Source of the DNA: an uncultured Bacteroidales bacterium
GTDB taxonomy: Bacteria > Bacteroidota > Bacteroidia > Bacteroidales > UBA932
Assembly (NCBI GenBank): GCA_905234285.1
Contig: CAJOHK010000003.1
Coordinates: 6,268-70,267 of the forward strand
Length of the DNA stretch: 64,000 nucleotides
Direction: 5' to 3'
This document shows, piece after piece, positions 8,460 through 15,671 of the stretch. A program made the translations under genes and the position numbers. Under the pieces are notes generated by a model. It was not told the DNA's origin. It saw nothing but the letters and a program-made list of their open reading frames with translations, and did no database searches. Position 1 is the stretch's first letter, and each line of letters opens with the position of its first letter.

Positions 8460-9611
8460 TCATCGTAGGGTGGATGGTGCCGTCAATAATGAACTAATCC
8501 GGGGCAGGTTCCTTTTACAAACAGACTCAACGGTTTGGATGATTTCCAGGCACCTGGTTTGGGGAATATGGATTCCTGTGCCGGCCTTTAACACCAGGTC
8601 AAGTCCGGGGTTCCCGTCATAGAAGAGCGAAGTGGCATGCTCTCCATTGCTTCCCTGGGGAGAATAGGTAATATCATAGGCCGGCGCCAGTGTCCAAGTC
8701 CCTTTCTGGCATTGGAAAGAAAAGTTTTTGGCATGGTCGTCTTTGTTCAGGCAAACGAGGTTAAAGACCATGCGGCGGAACATTTCTTCTACTTGAGCCG
8801 GATCTTGCGTAAGAAAGCCCGTCAGGGCAAGCAGATTAGTATAATCAACATCCTGCTTCCTATAGTCGGTTTTGAGCAGCGCAGCTGCGGTTACGGTATG
8901 AATCCTCTCGCCATTCTGCGCAATGTCAAAGCGCTCAATGGCAAAATACTTATCCCGAACAAGGCCGATTCTGGGGACTTGGATTCCGCACTCCCTGGCA
9001 GTTTGCATATATAGAAGCTCTTGCGGGCCGATATCCTCGGGATCATAAGTATGCCGGAATTTTACCAGAAAATGCGATCCGTCTTTTGTGCGAATGGCCG
9101 CTTTGGGGCGGGCACCTCCCGAATTAGCACTGTTGTAGTACAGGTATTCTGCACTACTGGTATCGGCTTCCGAGAGGACCTTCAATGCGGCGTCCTGAAC
9201 CGTATCCAACTGCTCGTCATCGGCAAGCTCCTTATGCAAAGAGAAACCTCTCATGACAGGGATGTAGCCGAGCGCTCCCATACCGGACTTGCCGATAATG
9301 GATAAACGCTGAAGCGGTGTAAGCTCCTTTAATGAAGAGCCTTCTTTGCGGAGAATCCTTTCCAACAGATAGAGTCCATAACCATCTGGCATACTGTCTT
9401 CAAACAGGGCAAAGCTCCCGTTAAAACGGTCCGCATTACCGTAGAAGAGACCGGGTCGAAGCGGCAATTCTGTTGGAGACAACGAGAAGCCATTGGCCAA
9501 CCAGTCTTGCGAATACTCAAACACACAAACACCAGTGCCAGGATCCTGCTGTAAGGTTCCCACGGTAACTCCATTGTGTAGGACCTGAATCTTTAATACT
9601 TGCGCTATCAT
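8460..9611 (-). CDS. hipA: HipA-family serine/threonine kinase toxin (first copy)
   Basis: 383 residues, slightly short for HipA but with all parts. An N-terminal HipA_N-like region is followed by the Gly-rich loop NSGGARPKA (~161-171). The catalytic loop is NKDDHAKNFSF (289-299) and the metal-binding segment is APAYDITYS with D313. Characterised HipA kinases phosphorylate glutamyl-tRNA synthetase and cause dormancy; related kinases use other targets. The gene overlaps the stop of the upstream HTH gene by 4 nt, so the pair is a type II toxin-antitoxin operon on the minus strand. Confidence 0.92.
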   Translation of the reverse strand: MIAQVLKIQVLHNGVTVGTLQQDPGTGVCVFEYSQDWLANGFSLSPTELPLRPGLFYGNADRFNGSFALFEDSMPDGYGLYLLERILRKEGSSLKELTPLQRLSIIGKSGMGALGYIPVMRGFSLHKELADDEQLDTVQDAALKVLSEADTSSAEYLYYNSANSGGARPKAAIRTKDGSHFLVKFRHTYDPEDIGPQELLYMQTARECGIQVPRIGLVRDKYFAIERFDIAQNGERIHTVTAAALLKTDYRKQDVDYTNLLALTGFLTQDPAQVEEMFRRMVFNLVCLNKDDHAKNFSFQCQKGTWTLAPAYDITYSPQGSNGEHATSLFYDGNPGLDLVLKAGTGIHIPQTRCLEIIQTVESVCKRNLPRISSLLTAPSTLR

Positions 9612-9919
9612 CGGCCGTTTTGTCTGTTTTGGTTACGATTGATTTTTTCCAGTTCCTCGGAAGTCGAGTACTTGGTTTGATTCATGATATTCCCCAGCTC
9701 CTCATAATAATCGAATGCTATGGCAAGACGGCAGAAGGATTCAAGGGATATTTTCCCGGTCTTCTCAAAGCGTTCTATGCTTGGTGCTGGAACGGATGTT
9801 ATTTGGGACAGCGTTCTTCGGCTATATCCTTTTTCCAGACGCCGGCGCTTGCAATTCTGTGCCAGCCGCATCATTAGCGTTTCTGGATTTCTCGTGAAAA
9901 GATCGAGGCTATATTCCAT
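9608..9919 (-). CDS. hipB: HipB-like XRE-family antitoxin (first copy)
   Basis: 103 residues. A helix-turn-helix of the XRE/Cro type spans ~18-70 (CKRRRLEKGYSRRTLSQI, then a recognition helix with PSIERFEKTG). The C-terminal tail is charged and rich in Asn, Gln and Arg, as expected of a flexible antitoxin tail. It overlaps hipA by 4 nt. A strong inverted-repeat operator candidate lies around its promoter (9952-10007), which suits autorepression. Confidence 0.85.
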   Translation of the reverse strand: MEYSLDLFTRNPETLMMRLAQNCKRRRLEKGYSRRTLSQITSVPAPSIERFEKTGKISLESFCRLAIAFDYYEELGNIMNQTKYSTSEELEKINRNQNRQNGR

Positions 9920-9951
9920 AATATATTATTAAATTCATGGCATATAGTAGC

Positions 9952-10007
9952 GCATTCGCATACTATGTTATGCAAATATAGTGAAAATGTTTGTCAAATG
10001 CGAATGC
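9952..10007 (-). promoter_or_regulatory. hipB promoter flanked by inverted-repeat operator half-sites
   Basis: Exact 10-bp inverted repeats GCATTCGCAT (9952-9961) and ATGCGAATGC (9998-10007) lie symmetrically around a perfect -7 box TATATTTG read on the minus strand (9980-9973). The symmetry strongly suggests autorepression by a HipB dimer pair. Confidence 0.65.
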
Positions 10008-10161
10008 TTGATGAAACATTATACAAAACCTATTATACAAATTCTATAATACCGTGGCCTTATTATCCATCTTAGAGGCGCGGGAAGCATTTGGGTGCCA
10101 GATTTGGGCTTGTCGTGCACAAACAAGGCAGATTTTGTTCACCAGATGCCGATTTCTGGCT

Positions 10162-10256
10162 TGTCGTGCACAAAAAAGGCCTCAAATGTGCAGCACGTGG
10201 CTCCTGCATGCCACCTAACGTACAAATAGGGCCGATTTTGTTCACCAGGTGGCAGA
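10162..10256 (+). repeat. 95-bp element, copy 1 (upstream of peptide C)
   Basis: Identical over 95 bp, by my reading, to the reverse complement of 18238-18332. It contains a half-unit of the 51-bp palindromic repeat and an inner stem TGCCACCT / AGGTGGCA. It ends 9 nt before the ATG of peptide C. It may be a shared promoter or leader, or a mobile repeat. Confidence 0.85.
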
Positions 10257-10265
10257 TTTTACAAC

Positions 10266-10409
10266 ATGAAGAAGAAGTACCTAATGCCGGAAACCGAAGT
10301 TCTTTGGTTAGCCCTTGAGCAACAGATTCTTAACCCGTCAAAGAATGGCAATTCGCACTATCTGGATGTTGAAGACGAAGAGGATCCTAACGGTGATTTT
10401 TGGAAATAA
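10266..10409 (+). CDS. Short peptide C of the MKxxY[LM]xPE family (47 aa), absent from ORF track
   Basis: ATG at 10266 opens a 47-codon frame, MKKKYLMPETEVLWLALEQ followed by an acidic tail ending GDFWK. It is very close to peptides B and D in the first 24 residues. The stop is 7 nt before the start of the next lipoprotein gene. The ORF track hid it because a longer out-of-frame extension of that lipoprotein gene was reported. The 95-bp element lies directly upstream. Function unknown. Confidence 0.75.
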   Translation: MKKKYLMPETEVLWLALEQQILNPSKNGNSHYLDVEDEEDPNGDFWK

Positions 10410-10416
10410 AAACTCG

Positions 10417-12798
10417 ATGGTTATGAATAATAAATATATCATTATACTGCCTATTCTGGCCCTTTGTTTTTCTTGCAAAAAAGAAAATGAGGAGATAATG
10501 AAACCTGAGCAACCCTTGACAACAGAGGCTGTGACGGTTATTGCCACTATCAATAATGAAGATGAGCCTGAACCCACGATGGCACCTGAAGTGAAAACCA
10601 CATATGAGATTGATGAGGTTAATCACCGAGCTATCTTCTATTGGAAAGGGGACGAGTCTTTTGCCCGCGTAATTAGGCACAACAGCGGGGATAAGCCTTA
10701 CGATCTGGATTACTTTACGTCTTCTGGTGAAAAGGTGGAATCCAGGACTTTCAGTTGCGATAGCCCAAAGACGGGTGATCCGGCTTACGAAGACTCTAAA
10801 ATAGCGTTTTATCCTAACTATGAGGTGGACTCAAAAGGTGCTAACATTTCATTTGATACAGGGCGAAACGATTCCCATTTTTATTATTCCATAGGTGGCG
10901 AATTGACATATGACAAAGATGCTCCGCTTGATGGCATTGTACCGATGGTTGGGTATTATGATGATGTAAACGAGGAATACGACTTCAAACCACTGACCGG
11001 CATACTGGCTATCAGGATGACGGGGATCCCGGCATCCGCCACAAAACTCACAATTTCGTCAGCCTCATATAATATGGCGGGTAAAACGATGAAGATTACA
11101 GATCAAACAGCTCTTTCTATTCTTCAAAGTACGATTAAGACTTTTTCTTATGATAAAGGCTTGTGTCAAAGCCTTTTAGCTACGAATCTAAGCAAATCGA
11201 AAACCTTTACTTTCTCTGGCTTGGATCCTAATGAGGAATACACCTTCTATTTCCCACTTCCCATATCGACGAATCACAACAGCGGTACAACTACGCTGAA
11301 TGATTTGAAGGTTACATTATATCAAGGGGGGAATGCTATTTATACGATGAGCACAACAAAAAGTTTGACGATTAAGCGTGGCACAATTACACGCTTACCG
11401 CTGATTACTTGTGCCCCAAAGAAGGCAAGGGTATATAATGATGCAAATAATCCTTACTTTGAGATGTATCATTTCCCATCAATTACGACAGTTTTTGCGA
11501 ATATATCTACAAGTGCCACTAATAATCCTAGTGAATATCAAGATGGCTTCTACCTTACGTCTCACCCGATTAATTATAGGTTAAGGAATTGGACAGGGAC
11601 CGGCAAGCTACAGAATTCTGGACAGTACTATCTTCATTATATAGCAACCGATCTGTCTTCATCTGCAAAAGCCACGAGTTTGAGCGGGCTAAACGATTCT
11701 CATGTGCTTGATTATGGTACTATACCGTTCTACTATATCAACGATACGGACAAAAATGCCATTGTCTCACAATATGTTAGAGATATTACTTCTGGATCAT
11801 TTACCGTGCCCTCTGGCTGGGAAAGTTTGGATGTACATGGAGACAATACCATTACCCTAGCGGTTGCTGATGATTGTAATAAAGGCAACATTATGATTAC
11901 AGAATTCGCCGGTTTCTGTTATGATGTGTCACAAAACACATTCTCCACAAACGCATATGATTTTTCACAATTCATGGATGGGAAACCTGTGTATGGTTGT
12001 TATTCGCAGAGCTATACATACACACAGTCCACAACGACTTATGGAGCAAAATTCTTTGATTTAAAGGATCAGACTTTTTATAAAGATGCATCCTCTTCCA
12101 ATCATAACCTTGGGACCGAACAAAAAGCGAATACAGAATTGGACATCACTTTTAACAGTGATGGATATACTCCGGGGACATATCATGACTTGGTTGTTTG
12201 GGATAATTATATTGGGAACAACTATGGTAATAATCTGACCGATTTCAATTTTTATTTCACTCACTATGTCGCTTTCAAGACCAAGGGCATGATTACCCTT
12301 ACCGGTTCCATGTTATCTACCAATTCCAGCTACGGCGAGGGAGGTGACGGAGACGCAGGCGGAATGGCCGCTCTTGTTGACAAGAACGCCAGCACTCGTT
12401 GGCATTCCAATTATAATGAATCTATTGCGACGGATAATCATGGAATCTATATCCAGATTAACCTTTCTAGCATTTCTAAAACAGTTAAGGACTTTACACT
12501 CAAATTCTTGAGCCGGGGAGATGCGAGTCACGGTCTTCCTAGCAAGTACAGAGTTGCAGTAAGTAATAATGGTACAGACTGGAGCTTTCTCACGGAAGAA
12601 GATATTCCCATTACCGCCGCACCAGGGACGTGGTATCAAAAATCATTAAGTGCTGGTGCTAATTACAGCTACATTCGTCTGTGCATAACGGAAATAAACC
12701 ACAATGATTCAAGTGAAGGGACTCAAACACTTACCAACACGACCGCAGATGGCAGCAGGTATACCCACCTCGCAGAAATCCAGCTCTGGGAGAACTAA
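10417..12798 (+). CDS. Fimbrillin-like surface lipoprotein with C-terminal F5/8 type C domain
   Basis: The true start is ATG 10417 or 10423 (MNNKYIIILPILALCFSC), not the track's 10315, because the upstream part overlaps peptide C and lacks a signal peptide at its N-terminus. About 793 residues. Cys of FSCKKE is the lipidation site. A fimbrillin-like region is followed by the region shared with 6033-8261 (GDNTITLAV, NIMITEFAGFCYD, DLVVWDNYIG, FKTKGMITL). A C-terminal F5/8 type C domain (LVDKNASTRWHSNY, HLAEIQLWEN) ends the protein. AT-richer than the housekeeping genes. Probably a glycan-binding surface protein, co-expressed with peptide C. Confidence 0.85.
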   Translation: MVMNNKYIIILPILALCFSCKKENEEIMKPEQPLTTEAVTVIATINNEDEPEPTMAPEVKTTYEIDEVNHRAIFYWKGDESFARVIRHNSGDKPYDLDYFTSSGEKVESRTFSCDSPKTGDPAYEDSKIAFYPNYEVDSKGANISFDTGRNDSHFYYSIGGELTYDKDAPLDGIVPMVGYYDDVNEEYDFKPLTGILAIRMTGIPASATKLTISSASYNMAGKTMKITDQTALSILQSTIKTFSYDKGLCQSLLATNLSKSKTFTFSGLDPNEEYTFYFPLPISTNHNSGTTTLNDLKVTLYQGGNAIYTMSTTKSLTIKRGTITRLPLITCAPKKARVYNDANNPYFEMYHFPSITTVFANISTSATNNPSEYQDGFYLTSHPINYRLRNWTGTGKLQNSGQYYLHYIATDLSSSAKATSLSGLNDSHVLDYGTIPFYYINDTDKNAIVSQYVRDITSGSFTVPSGWESLDVHGDNTITLAVADDCNKGNIMITEFAGFCYDVSQNTFSTNAYDFSQFMDGKPVYGCYSQSYTYTQSTTTYGAKFFDLKDQTFYKDASSSNHNLGTEQKANTELDITFNSDGYTPGTYHDLVVWDNYIGNNYGNNLTDFNFYFTHYVAFKTKGMITLTGSMLSTNSSYGEGGDGDAGGMAALVDKNASTRWHSNYNESIATDNHGIYIQINLSSISKTVKDFTLKFLSRGDASHGLPSKYRVAVSNNGTDWSFLTEEDIPITAAPGTWYQKSLSAGANYSYIRLCITEINHNDSSEGTQTLTNTTADGSRYTHLAEIQLWEN

Positions 12799-12816
12799 TC
12801 CTTCAATATATTGTGT

Positions 12817-12846
12817 AATCTGCCCTGCTCCCCGGCGGGGCAGATT
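12817..12846 (+). terminator. Rho-independent terminator
   Basis: Stem AATCTGCCC / GGGCAGATT with a GC-rich loop, followed by TGTTTTTGT, 18 nt after the lipoprotein stop codon. Confidence 0.8.
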
Positions 12847-13069
12847 TGTTTTTGTCAATCAGGATTCTTTATCACGTATCCGAGCGACTAGTAGAACGGC
12901 ATTTTTCTGTTTCTTATCAAGGTGCGCTGATTATTCGTATACTTTTGCAGGCATGAACATTTTTTAACGTCATGCCTTATGTGTAAACAATCTTTTAACC
13001 GCCCCAAAAGTGTCAACCTTTTCTAGTTAAGGTCATTATGACTCGTATAATGCAATTAATTAACAAAGA

Positions 13070-13105
13070 AATGTTTGTTATATTAAACATTATTATTTAA
13101 TTTTG
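13070..13105 (+). promoter_or_regulatory. Promoter and candidate operator of second hipBA
   Basis: TTTG at 13074-13077 and TAATTTTG at 13098-13105 are 20 nt apart, a near-perfect Bacteroidota promoter (TTTG-N19-TAnnTTTG). An inverted repeat AATGTTT / AAACATT (13070-13076 and 13085-13091) covers the -33 box, a plausible site for the HTH antitoxin. Confidence 0.65.
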
Positions 13106-13124
13106 CATCCAATAAAGAACAATA

Positions 13125-13424
13125 ATGGGTAAGAATACATTTGGCAAGACAATGCCAAGGGCATTGAGTCAGAACCTGAAACTCATGGGCGAACAGATTA
13201 TGCTGGCACGCAAGCGCAGGCATCTGTCCATGCAGGACATAGCAGACAGGGCAACGGTGACACGCCTGACGGTCTCTAAAGTAGAACATGGTGACCCAAC
13301 AGTCTCCATGGGAATCTATGCGCGCGTACTCTTTGCACTGAATCTGGAAAATGACATCACCTTGCTTGCCGCCGATGATGCCCTCGGCCGGCAGCTTCAG
13401 GATGCAGAATTACTGAGGAAATGA
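13125..13424 (+). CDS. hipB: XRE-family antitoxin, HipB-like (second copy)
   Basis: 99 residues with a classic XRE helix-turn-helix at ~20-75 (MLARKRRHLSMQDIADRA, then LTVSKVEHGDPTVSMG). It is not closely similar to the first HipB in the window, so this is a different module, not a recent duplicate. Its stop overlaps the start of the following hipA gene by 4 nt. The promoter with an overlapping inverted repeat suggests autoregulation. Confidence 0.85.
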   Translation: MGKNTFGKTMPRALSQNLKLMGEQIMLARKRRHLSMQDIADRATVTRLTVSKVEHGDPTVSMGIYARVLFALNLENDITLLAADDALGRQLQDAELLRK

Positions 13425-14671
13425 AAAGGATAACCGTTTACGCAGATTTTGACTTCCTTGCAGCCCCGCAGGAGATAGGGATATTAGGCTACGAACACGT
13501 ACGTGGCAAAGATCATTTTGTCTTTGAGTATTCGCGCGAGTGGCTGAAGCAGTATGGCGGCATCCTGCTGAGCGGTGACCTGATGAATGTCCCTTCGTTG
13601 CAGCATCCTCGTGGGAATGACAATGTATTCGGCTTCGTCAAAGATTCCTTCCCAGACCGTTGGGGACGCTTGTTGCTTGACCGCAGGGAACGACTGACGG
13701 CCCAGTCGGAAGGGAGAACGGCACGTATGCTCTCCAACTATGACTACCTCATCGGCATTGAAGACTTCACCCGTATGGGCGGCATACGCTACAAAGAGGA
13801 AGGCGGCAATGATTACATCAACGCAAGCGCCAAATACCTTGTACCTCCAATAGAAAGCCATCGCGCATTATGCGATGCGTGCCATGAGATTGAGTTGGCA
13901 GAAGAACGCAATGAATTACCTGAACAACGTTGGCTTGACCAGTTGATTGATCCGGGTTCCTCGCTCGGCGGCGCTCGTCCAAAGGCTAATGTAGTTGACG
14001 CCGATGGCACGCTGTATGTTGCCAAGTTTCCGTCGAAAAAGGATTTGGAGAACACGGAACTCGTTGAACACTTCTCCCATCTGCTAGCAGCCAAGGCAGG
14101 CATCAAAGTGGCAAAGACCCGCACTATCAAGATTTCAAAAGACCGCGATCTGCTACTATCCGAACGCTTTGACAGGACAAAGGATGGCCGTCGCATTCAT
14201 TTTGCTTCTGCCATGTCATTGCTTGGTCTTGATGACGGAGCTGGCAGCAGCACGGGCAATGGCTATCTGGATATTGTGGAATTCATCCTTCACGGTTGCA
14301 CCGATGTACGGCAGAATCTCCGGGAACTCTATCGCAGAGTGGCCTTCAACGTCCTATTCGGCAACACCGATGACCACTTCCGCAACCACGGTTTCCTGCT
14401 TACCCCGAAAGGCTGGACGCTCTCACCTGCCTACGACATCAACCCTGGAGCAAAGACACATCAGTGCTTGCTCATTGATTCATATACGGAACAGTCAGAC
14501 ATCAACGCCTTGCTCTCTGCATGCGAAAGCTATTTGATTGAAAGACAGAATGCTGTAGAGATTATCGAGGATGTTCGTGACGCAATTAAAGACTGGCGCA
14601 AGGCTGCCACCGAGAATCAAATCCCTGTCAAGATGCTTAGCGCCTATTCCAATCGGTGGGATAGAGTTTAA
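13421..14671 (+). CDS. hipA: HipA-family kinase toxin (second copy)
   Basis: 416 residues, a normal HipA length. The Gly-rich loop is PGSSLGGARPKAN (~178-190), the catalytic loop NTDDHFRNHGFL (315-326) and the metal segment SPAYDINP with D339. It is clearly a HipA-type kinase but divergent from the copy at 8460, with a longer N-terminal half. Co-operonic with its own XRE antitoxin. The target is unknown. No internal stop or missing catalytic residue is seen, so it is probably active. Confidence 0.9.
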   Translation: MKRITVYADFDFLAAPQEIGILGYEHVRGKDHFVFEYSREWLKQYGGILLSGDLMNVPSLQHPRGNDNVFGFVKDSFPDRWGRLLLDRRERLTAQSEGRTARMLSNYDYLIGIEDFTRMGGIRYKEEGGNDYINASAKYLVPPIESHRALCDACHEIELAEERNELPEQRWLDQLIDPGSSLGGARPKANVVDADGTLYVAKFPSKKDLENTELVEHFSHLLAAKAGIKVAKTRTIKISKDRDLLLSERFDRTKDGRRIHFASAMSLLGLDDGAGSSTGNGYLDIVEFILHGCTDVRQNLRELYRRVAFNVLFGNTDDHFRNHGFLLTPKGWTLSPAYDINPGAKTHQCLLIDSYTEQSDINALLSACESYLIERQNAVEIIEDVRDAIKDWRKAATENQIPVKMLSAYSNRWDRV

Positions 14672-14788
14672 TCTCAGCCCAGCACCAATACAAATCTGCC
14701 CCGCCAGGTGATATGAGCCCCGATAGTTAGACAAATATCTCTCGGGGTTCAAGGCATACTTGGTGCATATTCCAATTGGGGGGATGTA

Positions 14789-15304
14789 TCATAGTCCGAC
14801 CTCCCAACCCATACGGCTGGCAAGTTCCTTCAGGAAGGCGACATCCTTCTGGGGCACCTTTAGCTGGACGTTCTTCTTCCCGGCACCATATTGAACCTCC
14901 GGATCCATTAGCATGGCCGGTTCTGGTTCTTCTGCGCCATACTGATACACGTATGAGTCCGGATGGACTTGCGGTTTCTGAAGCACTTCGTTCAGTGCTT
15001 GCTTTACAAAGGCGTTAATGGAAATTCCGGCTTCGCTGGCGCGGTTGGCAATCTCACGATGTGCCATGGGAGAAATGCGCACATTAAACGTGCCGGTGTA
15101 ACTCTTCTCCGGCTTTACGTTGTGTTCCTCGCAGAAGATCAGGTAGTCCTCCACGGCCTCATGGAATGCGGCCGTCAATTCGGCTACAGATTCGCCCTCG
15201 TAATTGACCAATCCGTCTATTCCTTCAAGTTTTCCAAAAAAGACCTTGTCAGGTTCGCTGTAACCTACCGAACCAATGTAACCTTTATATCTTAATGTAT
15301 TCAT
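14789..15304 (-). CDS. hicB: HicB-family antitoxin
   Basis: 171 residues. Residues ~1-70 are the HicB partial RNase H-like fold (YKGYIGSVGYSEPDKVFFGKL, then SVAELTAAFHEAVEDYL). Residues ~85-125 are a ribbon-helix-helix-like segment (FNVRISPMAHREIANRA). The ~45-residue C-terminal tail after that is longer than in the typical protein. It neutralises HicA and represses the operon. The start overlaps the hicA stop by 4 nt. Confidence 0.9.
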   Translation of the reverse strand: MNTLRYKGYIGSVGYSEPDKVFFGKLEGIDGLVNYEGESVAELTAAFHEAVEDYLIFCEEHNVKPEKSYTGTFNVRISPMAHREIANRASEAGISINAFVKQALNEVLQKPQVHPDSYVYQYGAEEPEPAMLMDPEVQYGAGKKNVQLKVPQKDVAFLKELASRMGWEVGL

Positions 15305-15561
15305 ATTTCAATGTCTCCGTTAATCTTCAACTCTTCCAGAAGTTGTTTAAGTGCGTATGCCTTCAACTCTTTCTGTGGATGTGGCCGATGAAGCATTATT
15401 GGTATTTTCCCGGGAGATGCGAACGACACTCTTGAGCCGGATGATTTCCCTTTATTTGAAGGTAAATATCCAAGCAACGTCAACAGACGATAAACCTCGG
15501 CGAATGTGAAGTCTGCAGGAAGCACCTTCAGGCGTTCAATTAGTTTCTCTTTCGTTCTCAT
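15301..15561 (-). CDS. hicA: HicA-family mRNA interferase toxin
   Basis: 86 residues, typical of HicA. The dsRBD-like fold is recognisable (KEKLIERLKVLPADFTFAEV, then SGSRVSF). The usual catalytic SGSH position reads SGSR, while IMLHRPHPQKELK supplies histidines. That SGSR form is, to my memory, common in this Bacteroidales subgroup. It cleaves mRNA on ribosomes when HicB is lost. First gene of the operon, with a strong palindromic operator upstream. Confidence 0.88.
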   Translation of the reverse strand: MRTKEKLIERLKVLPADFTFAEVYRLLTLLGYLPSNKGKSSGSRVSFASPGKIPIMLHRPHPQKELKAYALKQLLEELKINGDIEI

Positions 15562-15577
15562 TCCTCAATCCTTTTTG

Positions 15578-15601
15578 CAAAGGTAACTAAAATTTAGTTA
15601 C
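15578..15601 (-). promoter_or_regulatory. hicAB promoter with palindromic operator
   Basis: A perfect 9-bp inverted repeat GTAACTAAA-A-TTTAGTTAC (15583-15601) overlaps a -7 box TACCTTTG read on the minus strand (15585-15578). This is the expected site for HicB ribbon-helix-helix binding. Confidence 0.65.
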
Positions 15602-15626
15602 AATACAAGAGCCGCTTAAAAAATAA

Positions 15627-15649
15627 CGGCCCCGCGGGTGGCGGGGCCG
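15627..15649 (-). terminator. Rho-independent terminator of peptide D/lipoprotein operon
   Basis: A 9-bp GC-rich stem (CGGCCCCGC / GCGGGGCCG) with a 5-nt loop lies 22 nt past the stop codon of the minus-strand lipoprotein gene; the minus strand continues with TTATTTTTT. Confidence 0.8.
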
Positions 15650-15671
15650 AAAAAGGAAAAGTGGAGGATTT

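Larger units (their letters stand above)
9920..10265. other. Intergenic region: hipB promoter, repeat units and 95-bp element
   Basis: The left part holds the divergent hipB promoter and operator. From 10107 there are two copies of a GTGCACAAA...TTTTGTTCACCAG unit with a 51-bp period, the same period as the arrays at 18.4, 39.9 and 43.9 kb. The right end (10162-10256) is the 95-bp element repeated exactly at 18238-18332. The ORFs in the track here (10091-10318) run through repeats and look spurious. Confidence 0.7.
12799..13124. other. Intergenic region between lipoprotein operon and second hipBA
   Basis: Holds the terminator at 12817-12846, an orphan TACTTTTG -7-like motif (12940-12947) with no convincing ORF after it, and the hipBA promoter at 13070-13105. 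The track ORF 12704-12967 is a shadow. Confidence 0.5.

Noticed and set aside
10107-10190. attC-like integron sites for the GTGCAC repeats
   Set aside because: No integrase gene, no R-box/L-box asymmetry, and tandem units without cassettes between them.
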